Origin: Rahnella rivi
GTDB taxonomy: Bacteria; Pseudomonadota; Gammaproteobacteria; Enterobacterales; Enterobacteriaceae
Direction: 5' to 3'
Length of the DNA: 64,000 nucleotides
NCBI RefSeq assembly: GCF_019049655.1
Contig: NZ_JAFMOX010000055.1
Span: forward strand, 1 to 64,000
Shown piece after piece: positions 18,498-26,535 of the stretch. Within the stretch, counting starts at the first letter, position 1. The number at the start of each line of letters is the position of its first letter. The notes under the pieces were generated by a model. It was not told the DNA's origin and did no database searches. It saw only the letters and a program-made list of their open reading frames with translations. Made by a program: the position numbers and the translations under genes.

Positions 18498-19475
18498 TTA
18501 CGCCAATCTGCGTGAGCAAAAACGGTCGCGATATTCAGAAGGGGTAAGTTGCAAATTTCGTTCGAAAACACGGCGCAGATTCAACCCGCCACCGAAACCG
18601 GTCATCAGGGCAATCTGTTCAATGCCCAGCGTGGTTTGTTCCAGTTTCTGTCTGGCGGCATTCAGGCGGATCTCCTCGACATATCTGGCCGGCGTGACGC
18701 CGGTTTCACGGGTAAAGACGCGGGTGAAATTACGCGGGCTCATGGCGACACGTTCAGCCATTTTCTCCACGGACAAATCCGCCGTGAGATTCTCCGGTAG
18801 CCAACATTGAAGATCGCGGACAGGGCCTTCAGCGGCCTCATTTAACAAGTACCGGCTGAACTGAGCCTGATTGCCGGGCCTGCGCAGAAACATCACCAGA
18901 TCCTGTGCCACATCGCGAGCCAGGCTGAAACCGTGATCATCCTCGATAAGGGCGAGGGTGAGATCAAATCCTGAACTGACGCCGCCGGACGTCCAAACGT
19001 TGCCGTCCTGAACATAGATCGGCCCGCGCTCGACAATGATGGAAGGGTATGTCGATTGTAAAGTATCGAGTAGCCGCCAGTGAGTGGTTGCGTGGCGACC
19101 ATCAAGAAGCCCGGTTTGAGCCAGCAACATTGCGCCGCCGCAAATAGACACCACGCGTCCGGCATGAGGCGCCGCACGCTTCAGCCACTGAACCACATCC
19201 GAACCTTCTTCTTCGGTCAGGCCTTTGCCGGTGATAAGGACAGTATCGCGCGGAACCTGCGGGTCGAGATCGCACAACCGATGATCGGCCAGCAGATTTA
19301 GCCCTGAAACTCCATGAACGACGCGGTGCGGTTGCGTTGTTGCCACCGTGACCTGATAAGCCGGTTTTGGATCGTCTTCAGACCTCAGTCGATTTGCCTG
19401 CATCAGAATATCGGCGATACCGGCCGCTTCAAATAACATGCCCCCGTCGGGGACGATAATCAGAAATGTATGCAT
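18498..19475 (-). CDS. GlxA-family transcriptional regulator (DJ-1/PfpI plus AraC HTH)
   Basis: 325 residues. The N-terminal DJ-1/PfpI-like amidotransferase fold (about 1-190) carries SICGGAML at the nucleophile-elbow position. The C-terminal AraC domain (about 220-320) has two HTHs (MAERVAMSPRNFTRVF; IEQIALMTGFGGGLNLRRVF). The ATG at 19475 begins the family-typical MHTFLIIVPDGG. It is upstream of the accessory GAPDH in the same direction. A second paralogue occurs at 27293. Ligand unknown; related GlxA regulators respond to nitrogenous metabolites. Confidence 0.86.
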   Translation of the reverse strand: MHTFLIIVPDGGMLFEAAGIADILMQANRLRSEDDPKPAYQVTVATTQPHRVVHGVSGLNLLADHRLCDLDPQVPRDTVLITGKGLTEEEGSDVVQWLKRAAPHAGRVVSICGGAMLLAQTGLLDGRHATTHWRLLDTLQSTYPSIIVERGPIYVQDGNVWTSGGVSSGFDLTLALIEDDHGFSLARDVAQDLVMFLRRPGNQAQFSRYLLNEAAEGPVRDLQCWLPENLTADLSVEKMAERVAMSPRNFTRVFTRETGVTPARYVEEIRLNAARQKLEQTTLGIEQIALMTGFGGGLNLRRVFERNLQLTPSEYRDRFCSRRLA

Positions 19476-19683
19476 GGCATTAAAAATACTTTTTGTACTA
19501 AATAAGTCAAGGAACGCTGCCTGAAAATCAAAAAGAGCAGGGCGCAGCGAGGTGCATTTCGCGGACAATCATCCGTCAGTCAGGCGCAATTTCTGTAAAA
19601 ACGCCAATTAATACATGACCCTCCGTGGCGATAGAGGTATCTTGTCTGCGCTATTAATCCCTCCAGCTAAACACGGGTATTTC

Positions 19684-20289
19684 ATGACGTCATTACTCAA
19701 AAATCCGACCCGCGCAGGCATACTGATTATGCTGATGATCCTGGCTGGCTGTTCGGGAAAACCACACTATAAAAAATATGACTCGCACGCTTTTGACGAT
19801 GAAATTGAAGATGCCGCTGACAAATACAAAGTTGACCGAAAACTGGTGAAAGCCATTATTCAGGTCGAATCCAGCTACAATCCGAAAGCGGTAAGTCCTT
19901 CAAATGCCATCGGTTTGATGCAACTGAAAGCCTCTACCAGCGGCTGCGACGCTTACCGTTATAAAGGAAAACGGGGTTGCCCGGACGATGATGATTTGCT
20001 GGATCCTGAAACCAATATTGATTTGGGCACGGCATATATCAGCGCATTACAGCATCAGCAACTAAACTGGATTAATGATCCGGTCACACGCCGTTACGCC
20101 ACAGAAGTGGCTTATGCCAATGGCGCGGGCGCATTGCTGCGGACATTTTCCAGCAACCGCCAGACCGCCATCAGCCTGATCAACCAGCTTTCACCGGAAG
20201 CATTTCACTGGCATGTCCGTCAGTACCATCCGGCAGCGCAGGCGCCGAGATACATGGCGAAAGTTGAAAAAGTTTACGCGGGTTTATAG
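19684..20289 (+). CDS. Lytic murein transglycosylase, EmtA (MltE)-like lipoprotein
   Basis: Cleaves peptidoglycan glycan strands to give 1,6-anhydromuramyl products. 201 residues: lipoprotein signal with lipobox LAGC (C23), then a goose-type lysozyme SLT domain. Catalytic E62 lies in IQVESSYNP; NAIGLMQLKAST and the AYANGAGALLRTFS region match EmtA closely. The ATG at 19684 starts the signal peptide; an upstream in-frame start at 19615 would precede it with a non-signal sequence. EmtA is an outer-membrane endo-type enzyme in E. coli. Two extra Cys (about 88 and 99, GCDAY and RGCPDD) may form a disulfide. Confidence 0.85.
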   Translation: MTSLLKNPTRAGILIMLMILAGCSGKPHYKKYDSHAFDDEIEDAADKYKVDRKLVKAIIQVESSYNPKAVSPSNAIGLMQLKASTSGCDAYRYKGKRGCPDDDDLLDPETNIDLGTAYISALQHQQLNWINDPVTRRYATEVAYANGAGALLRTFSSNRQTAISLINQLSPEAFHWHVRQYHPAAQAPRYMAKVEKVYAGL

Positions 20290-20314
20290 CGAATAACACA
20301 TCACATCAGAGAGT

Positions 20315-20373
20315 GCGCTACGTAAAATCTGCAGCATTATGGTACTGCTCATTTCTCAGATTTCACGTAGCGC
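20315..20373. repeat. Long imperfect inverted repeat between emtA-like gene and cupin gene
   Basis: 17-base arms (20315-20331 and 20357-20373) pair with one mismatch, around a 25-base spacer that itself can form GCAG/CTGC. The arms contain GCGCTACGT / ACGTAGCGC. No T run follows. It could be a terminator, a miniature repeat or a protein site; it lies 450 bases from dif. Confidence 0.6.
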
Positions 20374-20417
20374 GATCATTTCACATGCCGAATTTTTGCC
20401 AATAAAGAGGAAATCTC

Positions 20418-20786
20418 ATGACAGGTAATATGTTTGCTGATTTTCCCCATGATGTCGCCAGCCGAAATGCCGAATCCTTTGAAGCCTTGTTAACGCATCA
20501 AGACGTACGCATCGAGCGGATCATTTCAACCGGTCAGTCGAGCCCGCCGGATTTCTGGTATTGCCAGCCACAAAGCGAGTGGGTGATGCTGCTGCAAGGT
20601 TCGGCAGGTTTGCGACTTGAGCACGAACCGGATGAACGTGTTTTACAAGCCGGGGACTTTATGAATATTCCCGCATACTGTAAACATCGCGTCGAATGGA
20701 CAGACGCGAAAGAAACCACGATCTGGCTGGCCATTCATTATGGTGATGAAAAACCAGAGAGTAAGGCAGGTGAGGTGTCACGGTAA
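20418..20786 (+). CDS. Cupin-domain protein
   Basis: 122 residues with a single beta-barrel cupin. Motif 1 is degenerate (WVMLLQGSAGLRLE) and motif 2 is GDFMNIPAYCKHRVEWT, with one conserved His. AGAGG precedes the ATG. Enzymatic role is unknown. It ends 35 bases before dif and is the last conserved-looking gene before the accessory island. Confidence 0.8.
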   Translation: MTGNMFADFPHDVASRNAESFEALLTHQDVRIERIISTGQSSPPDFWYCQPQSEWVMLLQGSAGLRLEHEPDERVLQAGDFMNIPAYCKHRVEWTDAKETTIWLAIHYGDEKPESKAGEVSR

Positions 20787-20821
20787 CGGGTTAAAGGATG
20801 GAAAGCGATAATGCAGTTACT

Positions 20822-20849
20822 ATTTAACATAATCATGATTATACGCACC
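20822..20849 (-). other. dif: dif site (XerCD chromosome-dimer resolution)
   Basis: On the minus strand: XerC arm GGTGCGTATAA, six-base centre TCATGA, XerD arm TTATGTTAAAT. The XerD arm is identical to E. coli dif (11/11), the XerC arm differs at one base (10/11). The centre differs from E. coli TGTATA and is itself palindromic. Position is supported by flanking inverted Ter sites, converging KOPS octamers and nearby matS sites. Only 24 bases separate it from the first mobile-element end. Confidence 0.92.
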
Positions 20850-20948
20850 AAAGCTGTAAGTCCCATTTGATAATGTCACTTTTTATCCAGATAGAAACGT
20901 CACCTTAGAGTAAGCTAAGCTGAATACAATTCTAAGGGACTCAACCGA

Positions 20949-21525
20949 TGTTGGTGACCATTTCAGATAAAGAGATCCACCGTTTGCCGGTGATACAGGC
21001 TTGAAGCTAAAGGCCGCGTGGAACGTGCGAATCAGACTCTTCAGGATCGGCTAATAAAAGAAATATTTGCATCGTCCAGTGCAGGAGAACTCCGATGAGT
21101 TAAGAGACATCTTTGCCTGGCATGATGTTCGTACCGTGTCGAAATCACTGACATTCCAGTACGATAAGATCCTTTATCTCATGGACCCAACAGAAGAAAA
21201 CAGCCGTCTTGCCGGTGAGAAAATTAAAGTGCTGGATTATCCCGATGGCACCCTCGCCTTCCACTACGGACATCGGAGCCTTGAGTGTCAGGCATTCGAT
21301 AAGCTGGCCTGTGTCGATCAGGGGCAGATTATTGATAATAAACGGCTCGGGACAGTACTCAGACTGGCTCAGATAAAACAGGATGAGCGGGAAAGTGAAG
21401 GCAAACGGGAAAGAAGCAAGAAGTCCCCCAGCCGTAAGGCTCAGGTGCGCGTCCAGGAACAACTTCGAGCAATCAATCCCGTTCTGGCAGACCCAAGCTT
21501 GTTTGTAGCAAGTTCAAAAAAATAG
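20949..21525 (+). pseudogene. ISNCY-family transposase remnant, internally deleted and frame-broken
   Basis: Three pieces of one transposase in different frames. From 20949: a start MLVTISDKEIHRLPVIQ that stops at once. From about 21003: LEAKGRVERANQTLQ, the end of the DDE domain, ending at a TGA near 21095. From 21067: HRPVQENSDELRDIFAWHD through FQYDKILYLMDP and DYPDGTLAFHYGHRSL, the typical C-terminal part, to the stop at 21525. Most of the catalytic domain is missing, so it is inactive. The order of pieces equals the intact protein, so large deletions rather than rearrangement explain it. Confidence 0.8.
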
Positions 21526-21641
21526 AATTAAATCTTTGCGTAATATAGAAGAATCATGATTGTGAGCTTTGAATTATATACTAACATGCAATACCCCTAG
21601 ATTAAAAATTCAAATTTTACGTATACATAGGTGTTTTTATA

Positions 21642-22907
21642 ATGAAAAATTCTGTTGTTGAGCTTTTTGGAATTGAAATCAGCACTCCTTTTCACAGGTC
21701 TGATTTAATACAGCTTTTTGAAAAATTACCGTCAAAACTGATGGGGATATCTGAAAAAGAAAATTTATCCGAAGAACAAGTATCGGATCTGATAAATAGT
21801 GCGACACAAAATTTTCTCGATCAGGTTGATGATGCTGATAGAGAACTCTTTGGTGAGATTGCTGAATCGTTTGGCGCATCAGCATTAGATGAATCAATTG
21901 ACAATGAAGAAAATGAAACACAATCTGATTTAGGTACCTTTAATTTTTATATTAGATTTCAGATTTCAAGGCCTCTTGGTATTGATAGTGATTCAATACT
22001 CTTTTTAAATAAGTTCATTATAGAATCGGACGATGGTAGTTCATTGAAAGACAAAAGCATCCTGAGATTGAGGCGGTTAGAAGGTTTAAGTTATAAAGAT
22101 ATAGCCATTGATTCAAGAAGAGTTGAACAGGCATTAATTTTGTCATTTGCCGAAATAGGAATAGGCATTGCATATCCTGATAATTTAGCATCTTCATCCT
22201 TACTAGAAAAGGCCAAGAGAGAATCAGAAAGCTATTTTATACAGCAGCATATAAAAAGTGATGGGGATTATTATGAGATACCTTTAATTCATTGGAGCGA
22301 TAAATTCGGAGTTCATGTTTTTCCAGACAAATCTACTGCATGGGACACTAAAGCAACTCAAGAAATTGAACCGGTGAATGCGGATAAATTTGATATATAC
22401 TTTAACCAGCATTATAGACGAATGGAAAACATTTTCGCCGCAGGTAATAAATTTAAAAAAATTAAAATAGCGACATCTATGCTCACAACCGCTCTTTTTG
22501 ATGAGTCACTCATAAATAGAATTATTTTGTCGATGACCGCTATAGAGGTATTAACGGATAGAGTTCTTCGCGACGAAAATGAGGTTAAAACAATAGAGTT
22601 TTTAACAAATATTATGAATAAAATGGATATTGATGATAATACTAAAGCTTCTCTTGAAAAGGGATTAAATTCTTTGAAATTTCAATACATCAGTAAAAGT
22701 TGTAAAAAGCTTGTTCATACGACATTAGGGAGAAGGGATGCAGAGTTATTTTATAAACTGTATGATTACAGATCTCAATTAGTACATACTGGTTTTTTAA
22801 AAAAAGAAGAAGAACTGTTTGATATTTCTATAAAATCCTATGACTTAGCTAAAAGGCTGTTAGTGGAGTATGTAGATAAACTATCTAAAAACCCAGATCA
22901 ATATTAG
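21642..22907 (+). CDS. AT-rich protein with C-terminal HEPN-type Rx4H motif (candidate defence RNase)
   Basis: 421 residues, intact. The C-terminal part (about 280-415) is helical and contains Y-R377-SQLV-H382-TG, the Rx4-6H motif of HEPN ribonucleases, preceded by a helix with SMTAIEVLTDRV. This arrangement resembles ApeA-like HEPN proteins. The N-terminal 275 residues are not recognised; there is an acidic Asn/Glu stretch at 84-97 and a beta-rich part after 100. Codon use is strongly AT-biased compared with neighbours, a sign of transfer. AGGTG precedes the ATG. It lies between a dead transposase and an IS end, next to ars genes. Role in phage defence is inference; nuclease activity is untested. 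Confidence 0.7.
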   Translation: MKNSVVELFGIEISTPFHRSDLIQLFEKLPSKLMGISEKENLSEEQVSDLINSATQNFLDQVDDADRELFGEIAESFGASALDESIDNEENETQSDLGTFNFYIRFQISRPLGIDSDSILFLNKFIIESDDGSSLKDKSILRLRRLEGLSYKDIAIDSRRVEQALILSFAEIGIGIAYPDNLASSSLLEKAKRESESYFIQQHIKSDGDYYEIPLIHWSDKFGVHVFPDKSTAWDTKATQEIEPVNADKFDIYFNQHYRRMENIFAAGNKFKKIKIATSMLTTALFDESLINRIILSMTAIEVLTDRVLRDENEVKTIEFLTNIMNKMDIDDNTKASLEKGLNSLKFQYISKSCKKLVHTTLGRRDAELFYKLYDYRSQLVHTGFLKKEEELFDISIKSYDLAKRLLVEYVDKLSKNPDQY

Positions 22908-22938
22908 AGCTACCAAGGCAACTATCATATCAGTTTGA

Positions 22939-22971
22939 GTGTCACTTTTACTTTGCCCAAAGAGGTGACAC
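22939..22971. repeat. Inverted repeat at the right IS boundary
   Basis: GTGTCAC (22939-22945) and GTGACAC (22965-22971) enclose a 19-base spacer. The terminal TGTCAC matches the left end at 20874, so this is probably an insertion-sequence terminus. Confidence 0.5.
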
Positions 22972-23010
22972 TTTAAAACTGCATTGACAGAAGCTGTAGT
23001 AGCTAAATTG

Positions 23011-23043
23011 AAATGTCCGCTTATGTCTCATTTCAAATGTCCG
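23011..23043 (+). repeat. Short direct repeats AAATGTCCG
   Basis: AAATGTCCG occurs at 23011-23019 and 23035-23043, each after a TTGA/TTCA context, a 24-base period. Located between the IS end and arsH, these look like debris of another transposon end. No gene lies in 22908-23096. Confidence 0.4.
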
Positions 23044-23096
23044 TTTTATTGTCGTTCTTTCTAAAGCCCGGTAATTCATCCGGGCCTGTCTGCCTG

Positions 23097-23801
23097 TCAG
23101 ATTTTTGCCTGATTGATCCTTGTAGAAAGCTCCTGATGGCTTTCTTTCCTTTCGCTGTAGCGGTCCGCCAGATAACCTGCATGCCCTTTCAGGATTAACG
23201 TAATTTTGAATAACTCTTCGGCAACGTCCACAATTCTGTCATACCAGGCTGAGGGTTTCATGCGTCCTTCATCATCAAATTCCTGCCATGCCTTTGGCAC
23301 TGACGACTGATTGGGAATGGTGAACATACGCATCCAGCGGCCAAGTATCCGCATCTGATTTACCGTGTTAAATGACTGTGAGCCGCCACAAACCTGCATC
23401 ACGGCCAGCGTTTTACCTTGGGACGGACGAACAGCACCTTCACTCAAGGGTATCCAGTCAATCTGGGCCTTCATCACCGAACTCATGGCTCCATGTCTTT
23501 CCGGAGAGCTCCAGACCATTCCATCACACCACCTGACCAGTTCTCGGAGTTCAAGCACTTTAGGGTGACTGTCCGGCGCATCATCAGGTAACGGCAGGCC
23601 AGATGGATTAAATATTTTCACCTCAGCGCCTATCCTTGCCAGCAACCGCCCCGCCTCTTCTGCTGCAAAACGGCTGTAGGAGCGTTCTCGTACCGATCCG
23701 TAAAGGATAAGAATACGCGGCATGGTCTCAGCGCCGTCCAGTAGATGACTGGTAATGGCCTCATCAAAGCACCCCGGTTCTATTGCTGGTAAGTGCGTCA
23801 T
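23097..23801 (-). CDS. arsH: ArsH, NADPH-dependent FMN reductase / organoarsenical oxidase
   Basis: 234 residues of the NADPH-dependent FMN reductase fold. The FMN phosphate loop is [11 protein letters not shown] (about 35-45), and the ArsH-typical stretch [20 protein letters not shown] follows at about 97-116. In other bacteria ArsH oxidises trivalent methylarsenicals or acts as a quinone/azo reductase. It is divergent from arsR and shares its operator region. The arsH-arsRBC layout is the one known from Yersinia arsenic transposons. Confidence 0.92.
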   Translation of the reverse strand: MTHLPAIEPGCFDEAITSHLLDGAETMPRILILYGSVRERSYSRFAAEEAGRLLARIGAEVKIFNPSGLPLPDDAPDSHPKVLELRELVRWCDGMVWSSPERHGAMSSVMKAQIDWIPLSEGAVRPSQGKTLAVMQVCGGSQSFNTVNQMRILGRWMRMFTIPNQSSVPKAWQEFDDEGRMKPSAWYDRIVDVAEELFKITLILKGHAGYLADRYSERKESHQELSTRINQAKI

Positions 23802-23842
23802 AAAAAACTCTCTCTCTTGTAAGCTATGCTTTAAAACTTATC

Positions 23843-23862
23843 ACATATGAAATATCATATGT
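23843..23862. promoter_or_regulatory. Probable ArsR operator between arsH and arsR
   Basis: ACATATGA-AATA-TCATATGT is a perfect 8-bp inverted repeat centred in the 87-base divergent spacer. It overlaps a possible arsR -10 (TATCAT at 23853). ArsR should bind here and release both arsH and arsRBC on binding As(III). Confidence 0.7.
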
Positions 23863-23888
23863 ATTGTTAATTTTTAACGAGGTTAAGC

Positions 23889-24209
23889 ATGCTACAGCCT
23901 GTTCAGCTTTTTAAACTGCTCGCCGATGAAACCCGTTCGACTATCTTACTGCTCCTCAGGGAATCAGGAGAAATGTGCGTCTGTGACATCTGTGGTGCCA
24001 CAAACGAGTCTCAGCCGAAAATTTCCCGCCACATGGCTCTTTTGCGTGAGTCAGAGCTGGTCATTGACCGCCGTGAAGGAAAATGGGTGCATTACCGACT
24101 GTCACCCCATATGCCTGCATGGGCTGCCGGAATCATTGACATAGCCTGGAACTGTGAACGCGAACACATACGCAACAAGCTCCATAGCGCAGCATCGTCC
24201 TCGTGCTAA
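23889..24209 (+). CDS. arsR: ArsR, As(III)-responsive repressor
   Basis: 106-residue ArsR/SmtB winged-helix protein. The As(III) site is intact: C30, C32 and C35 in MCVCDIC match the C32/C34/C37 set of E. coli ArsR. The recognition helix is in SQPKISRHMALLRESELV. A GAGG element is just upstream. First gene of arsRBC; there is a 45-base gap to arsB. The C-terminus has another Cys (SSC). Confidence 0.93.
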   Translation: MLQPVQLFKLLADETRSTILLLLRESGEMCVCDICGATNESQPKISRHMALLRESELVIDRREGKWVHYRLSPHMPAWAAGIIDIAWNCEREHIRNKLHSAASSSC

Positions 24210-24254
24210 AGTCGATGTATATATACGAATAAACAAATATGAATGGGGTTTCTG

Positions 24255-25544
24255 ATGTTACTGGCTGGTGTTATCTTTTTGTTTACGCTCGTCCTGGTTA
24301 TCTGGCAACCCCGTGGACTGGGGATTGGCTGGAGTGCCATGCTGGGCGCAGGTCTGGCATTGCTGACTGGCGTCGTTCACCTGGGGGATATTCCGGTGGT
24401 TTGGCAGATAGTTTGGAATGCGACTGCCACCTTTATTGCTGTGATCATCATCAGTCTTTTACTCGATGAATCCGGTTTCTTTGAATGGGCCGCATTGCAC
24501 GTTGCGCGTTGGGGAAATGGCCGGGGCCGGTTGCTCTTTACCTGGATTGTTCTGCTTGGCGCGATGGTCGCCGCACTGTTCGCCAACGACGGTGCCGCAC
24601 TGATCCTGACACCTATCGTCATCGCGATGCTGCTTGCGTTGGGATTCAGCCAGGGATCAACCTTAGCCTTTGTCATGGCCGCAGGGTTTATCGCTGACAC
24701 GGCCAGCCTGCCGCTGATTGTCTCGAATCTGGTGAACATCGTCTCAGCGGATTTCTTTAAGCTTGGTTTCTCTGAATATGCAGCCGTGATGGTGCCGGTA
24801 AACCTGGCGGCCATTGCGACTACGCTTGTGATGTTGCATCTGTATTTCCGCAAAGACATTCCTGCCGTTTACGACGTTTCCCTGCTGAAAGAACCGAAAG
24901 ATGCGATCCGTGATTTCGAGACTTTTAAAACCGGCTGGCTGGTTCTGGTTTTGCTTCTGGTGGGGTTCTTCGGACTGGAGCCGCTGGGCGTTCCTGTCAG
25001 TCTGGTCGCGGCTGTTGGTGCCCTGCTCCTGTTTGCTGTGGCGAAGAAAGGTCATGCCATTAACACAGGCAAGGTGTTACGAGGTGCGCCATGGCAAATC
25101 GTTATTTTCTCGCTGGGTATGTACCTGGTGGTCTACGGATTACGAAACGCCGGACTGACCGATTATCTTTCATCTGTGCTGAATCAGCTGGCAGAGCAAG
25201 GATTATGGGCGGCAACGCTGGGTACTGGCTTCCTTACAGCCTTCCTGTCCTCTGTAATGAACAATATGCCGACCGTGCTGGTCGGGGCACTGTCGATTAA
25301 TGGCAGTACAGCAACCGGTGTTATCAAAGAAGCGATGATTTACGCCAACGTCATCGGTAGCGATCTGGGGCCTAAAATCACCCCTATCGGAAGCCTGGCA
25401 ACATTGCTGTGGCTGCATGTTCTTTCGCAGAAAAACATCAAAATTACCTGGGGATATTACTTCCGGGTGGGGATTGTCATGACGATCCCCGTACTGTTTG
25501 TCACGCTGGTAGCACTGGCACTGCGGCTGTCTGTATCACACTGA
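24255..25544 (+). CDS. arsB: ArsB, arsenite/antimonite efflux permease
   Basis: 429-residue polytopic inner-membrane exporter that expels As(III)/Sb(III) using the proton gradient. The N-terminus [19 protein letters not shown] matches E. coli ArsB, so the ATG at 24255 is chosen over 24243. Family stretches [13 protein letters not shown] and [17 protein letters not shown] are intact. No arsA ATPase gene is present, so it works alone. Confidence 0.94.
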   Translation: MLLAGVIFLFTLVLVIWQPRGLGIGWSAMLGAGLALLTGVVHLGDIPVVWQIVWNATATFIAVIIISLLLDESGFFEWAALHVARWGNGRGRLLFTWIVLLGAMVAALFANDGAALILTPIVIAMLLALGFSQGSTLAFVMAAGFIADTASLPLIVSNLVNIVSADFFKLGFSEYAAVMVPVNLAAIATTLVMLHLYFRKDIPAVYDVSLLKEPKDAIRDFETFKTGWLVLVLLLVGFFGLEPLGVPVSLVAAVGALLLFAVAKKGHAINTGKVLRGAPWQIVIFSLGMYLVVYGLRNAGLTDYLSSVLNQLAEQGLWAATLGTGFLTAFLSSVMNNMPTVLVGALSINGSTATGVIKEAMIYANVIGSDLGPKITPIGSLATLLWLHVLSQKNIKITWGYYFRVGIVMTIPVLFVTLVALALRLSVSH

Positions 25545-25556
25545 CTATTAACTCAT

Positions 25557-25584
25557 AACCCCGGAATGAGTCGCTTCCGGGGTT
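25557..25584 (+). terminator. arsB-arsC intergenic stem-loop
   Basis: AACCCCGGAA / TTCCGGGGTT, perfect 10-bp stem with an 8-base loop, no T run. A hairpin between arsB and arsC in other ars operons limits or stabilises parts of the message; a similar role is inferred here. Confidence 0.6.
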
Positions 25585-25602
25585 CAACCAGAGATCATGA
25601 CT

Positions 25603-26028
25603 ATGAGCAATGTGACTATTTATCATAATCCTGCCTGCGGGACATCACGCAATACCCTTGAGATGATCCGCAACAGTGGGATTGAACCCTCGGTTATTCT
25701 GTATCTGGAAACACCACCTACCCGCGAGGATCTTATAAAACTGATTACAGATATGGGGATCACAGTTCGGGCATTGCTGCGTAAAAATACAGAGCCTTAT
25801 GAACAGTTAGAACTTGATAAAAATACACTCACTGATGATGAACTGATCGACGCCATACTCGCTCACCCAATTCTGATGAATCGTCCCGTTGTGGTCACGC
25901 CACTTGGGACATTGTTATGTCGACCATCAGAGATGGTACTCGACATACTTCCGGAATTTCAAAAAGCAGCGTTCACAAAAGAAGACGGCGAAAAAGTTGT
26001 TGATAAAGAGGGTCATCGGCTGATCTGA
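25603..26028 (+). CDS. arsC: ArsC, glutaredoxin-dependent arsenate reductase
   Basis: 141 residues, the same length as E. coli ArsC. The catalytic Cys is C12 in HNPACGTSRNT (counted from MSNVTIYHNP). The Arg residues of the oxyanion pocket lie in VRALLRK, NRPVVV and CRPSE. Reduces As(V) to As(III) for export by ArsB. An in-frame ATG six bases upstream (25597) is an alternative start. Last gene of arsRBC; no terminator is evident after it. Confidence 0.94.
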   Translation: MSNVTIYHNPACGTSRNTLEMIRNSGIEPSVILYLETPPTREDLIKLITDMGITVRALLRKNTEPYEQLELDKNTLTDDELIDAILAHPILMNRPVVVTPLGTLLCRPSEMVLDILPEFQKAAFTKEDGEKVVDKEGHRLI

Positions 26029-26098
26029 AAGTCACTTTTCTCGTACAAGCCATGGGTGTTTACCGGAACATTTGTTTGTCAGACCCATTTATGAGCCG

Positions 26099-26126
26099 TT
26101 TACAATCCTTATTCGGCTCGTATAAT
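26099..26126 (+). promoter_or_regulatory. Sigma-70 promoter of yqfB
   Basis: TTTACA (26099-26104), a 16-base spacer and a perfect TATAAT (26121-26126), 59 bases before the yqfB ATG. GGCTC/GAGCC half-repeats surround it (around 26094, 26115, 26127 and 26149). Confidence 0.75.
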
Positions 26127-26185
26127 GAGCCAATTAACGTCACTCATCGGCTCACAGGAACGTCAATGGATAACCGGGGATGGTT

Positions 26186-26491
26186 ATGAAAAACATCACT
26201 TTTTATGGTCGCTTTGAGGCGGATATTCTTGCAGGCCGTAAAACGATTACACTGCGCGAAGCCAGCGATGCAAACTTTTCAGCCGGTGATAAGGTGCGGG
26301 TAAGCCGTTATGAAGATAATGTTTTTTTCTGCAATATCGAGATTATCAATGTGACGCCGGTGCAATTTGACGCGCTAAATGATACCCATGCGTTGCAGGA
26401 AAATATGACGTTGCCGGAACTGAAACAGGTCATCGGCGAGATTTATCCGGGGCTGAAAGAACTGTTTATGCTCGAGTTTCGCCTTATTTGA
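26186..26491 (+). CDS. yqfB: YqfB, N4-acetylcytidine amidohydrolase (ASCH domain)
   Basis: 101 residues, matching E. coli YqfB over its whole length, including ITFYGRF, the catalytic-region LAGRKTITLR and QENMTLPELKQVIGEIYPG. The E. coli enzyme deacetylates N4-acetylcytidine. The ATG at 26186 is taken because GGGG lies six bases upstream; 26180 is also open. Preceded by its own strong promoter. Confidence 0.9.
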   Translation: MKNITFYGRFEADILAGRKTITLREASDANFSAGDKVRVSRYEDNVFFCNIEIINVTPVQFDALNDTHALQENMTLPELKQVIGEIYPGLKELFMLEFRLI

Positions 26492-26495
26492 CGCT

Positions 26496-26523
26496 AAAAA
26501 CGCGCCGTGCTGAAACCGGCGCG
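26496..26523 (-). terminator. Rho-independent terminator of the HD-domain gene
   Basis: On the minus strand CGCGCC / GGCGCG (26501-26523) is followed by TTTTT (complement of 26496-26500), directly after the stop at 26536. It probably also limits yqfB readthrough. Confidence 0.75.
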
Positions 26524-26535
26524 CCCTGCTCTTCT

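Larger units (their letters stand above)
20874..22970 (+). mobile_element. Decayed ISNCY-like (IS1202-group) element enclosing a HEPN-motif gene
   Basis: The left side starts TGTCACTTTTTATCC at 20874, just before the transposase start. A TGTCAC-bearing inverted-repeat end lies at 22939-22971 (TGTCACCTC read inward on the minus strand from 22970). Between them are a deleted transposase (20949-21525) and an AT-rich gene (21642-22907). That both ends belong to the same element is inference from the shared terminal TGTCAC; no target duplication is visible. Confidence 0.5.

Noticed and set aside
21552..21561. Second copy of AATCATGATT, the central block of dif, near the HEPN gene
   Set aside because: Neither flank resembles a XerC or XerD arm; a short palindrome by chance in AT-rich DNA.
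20822..26040. Integrative element with XerCD attachment sites on both sides
   Set aside because: Only one dif-like site was found; no second arm pair near 26 kb, so the island is described without this mechanism.
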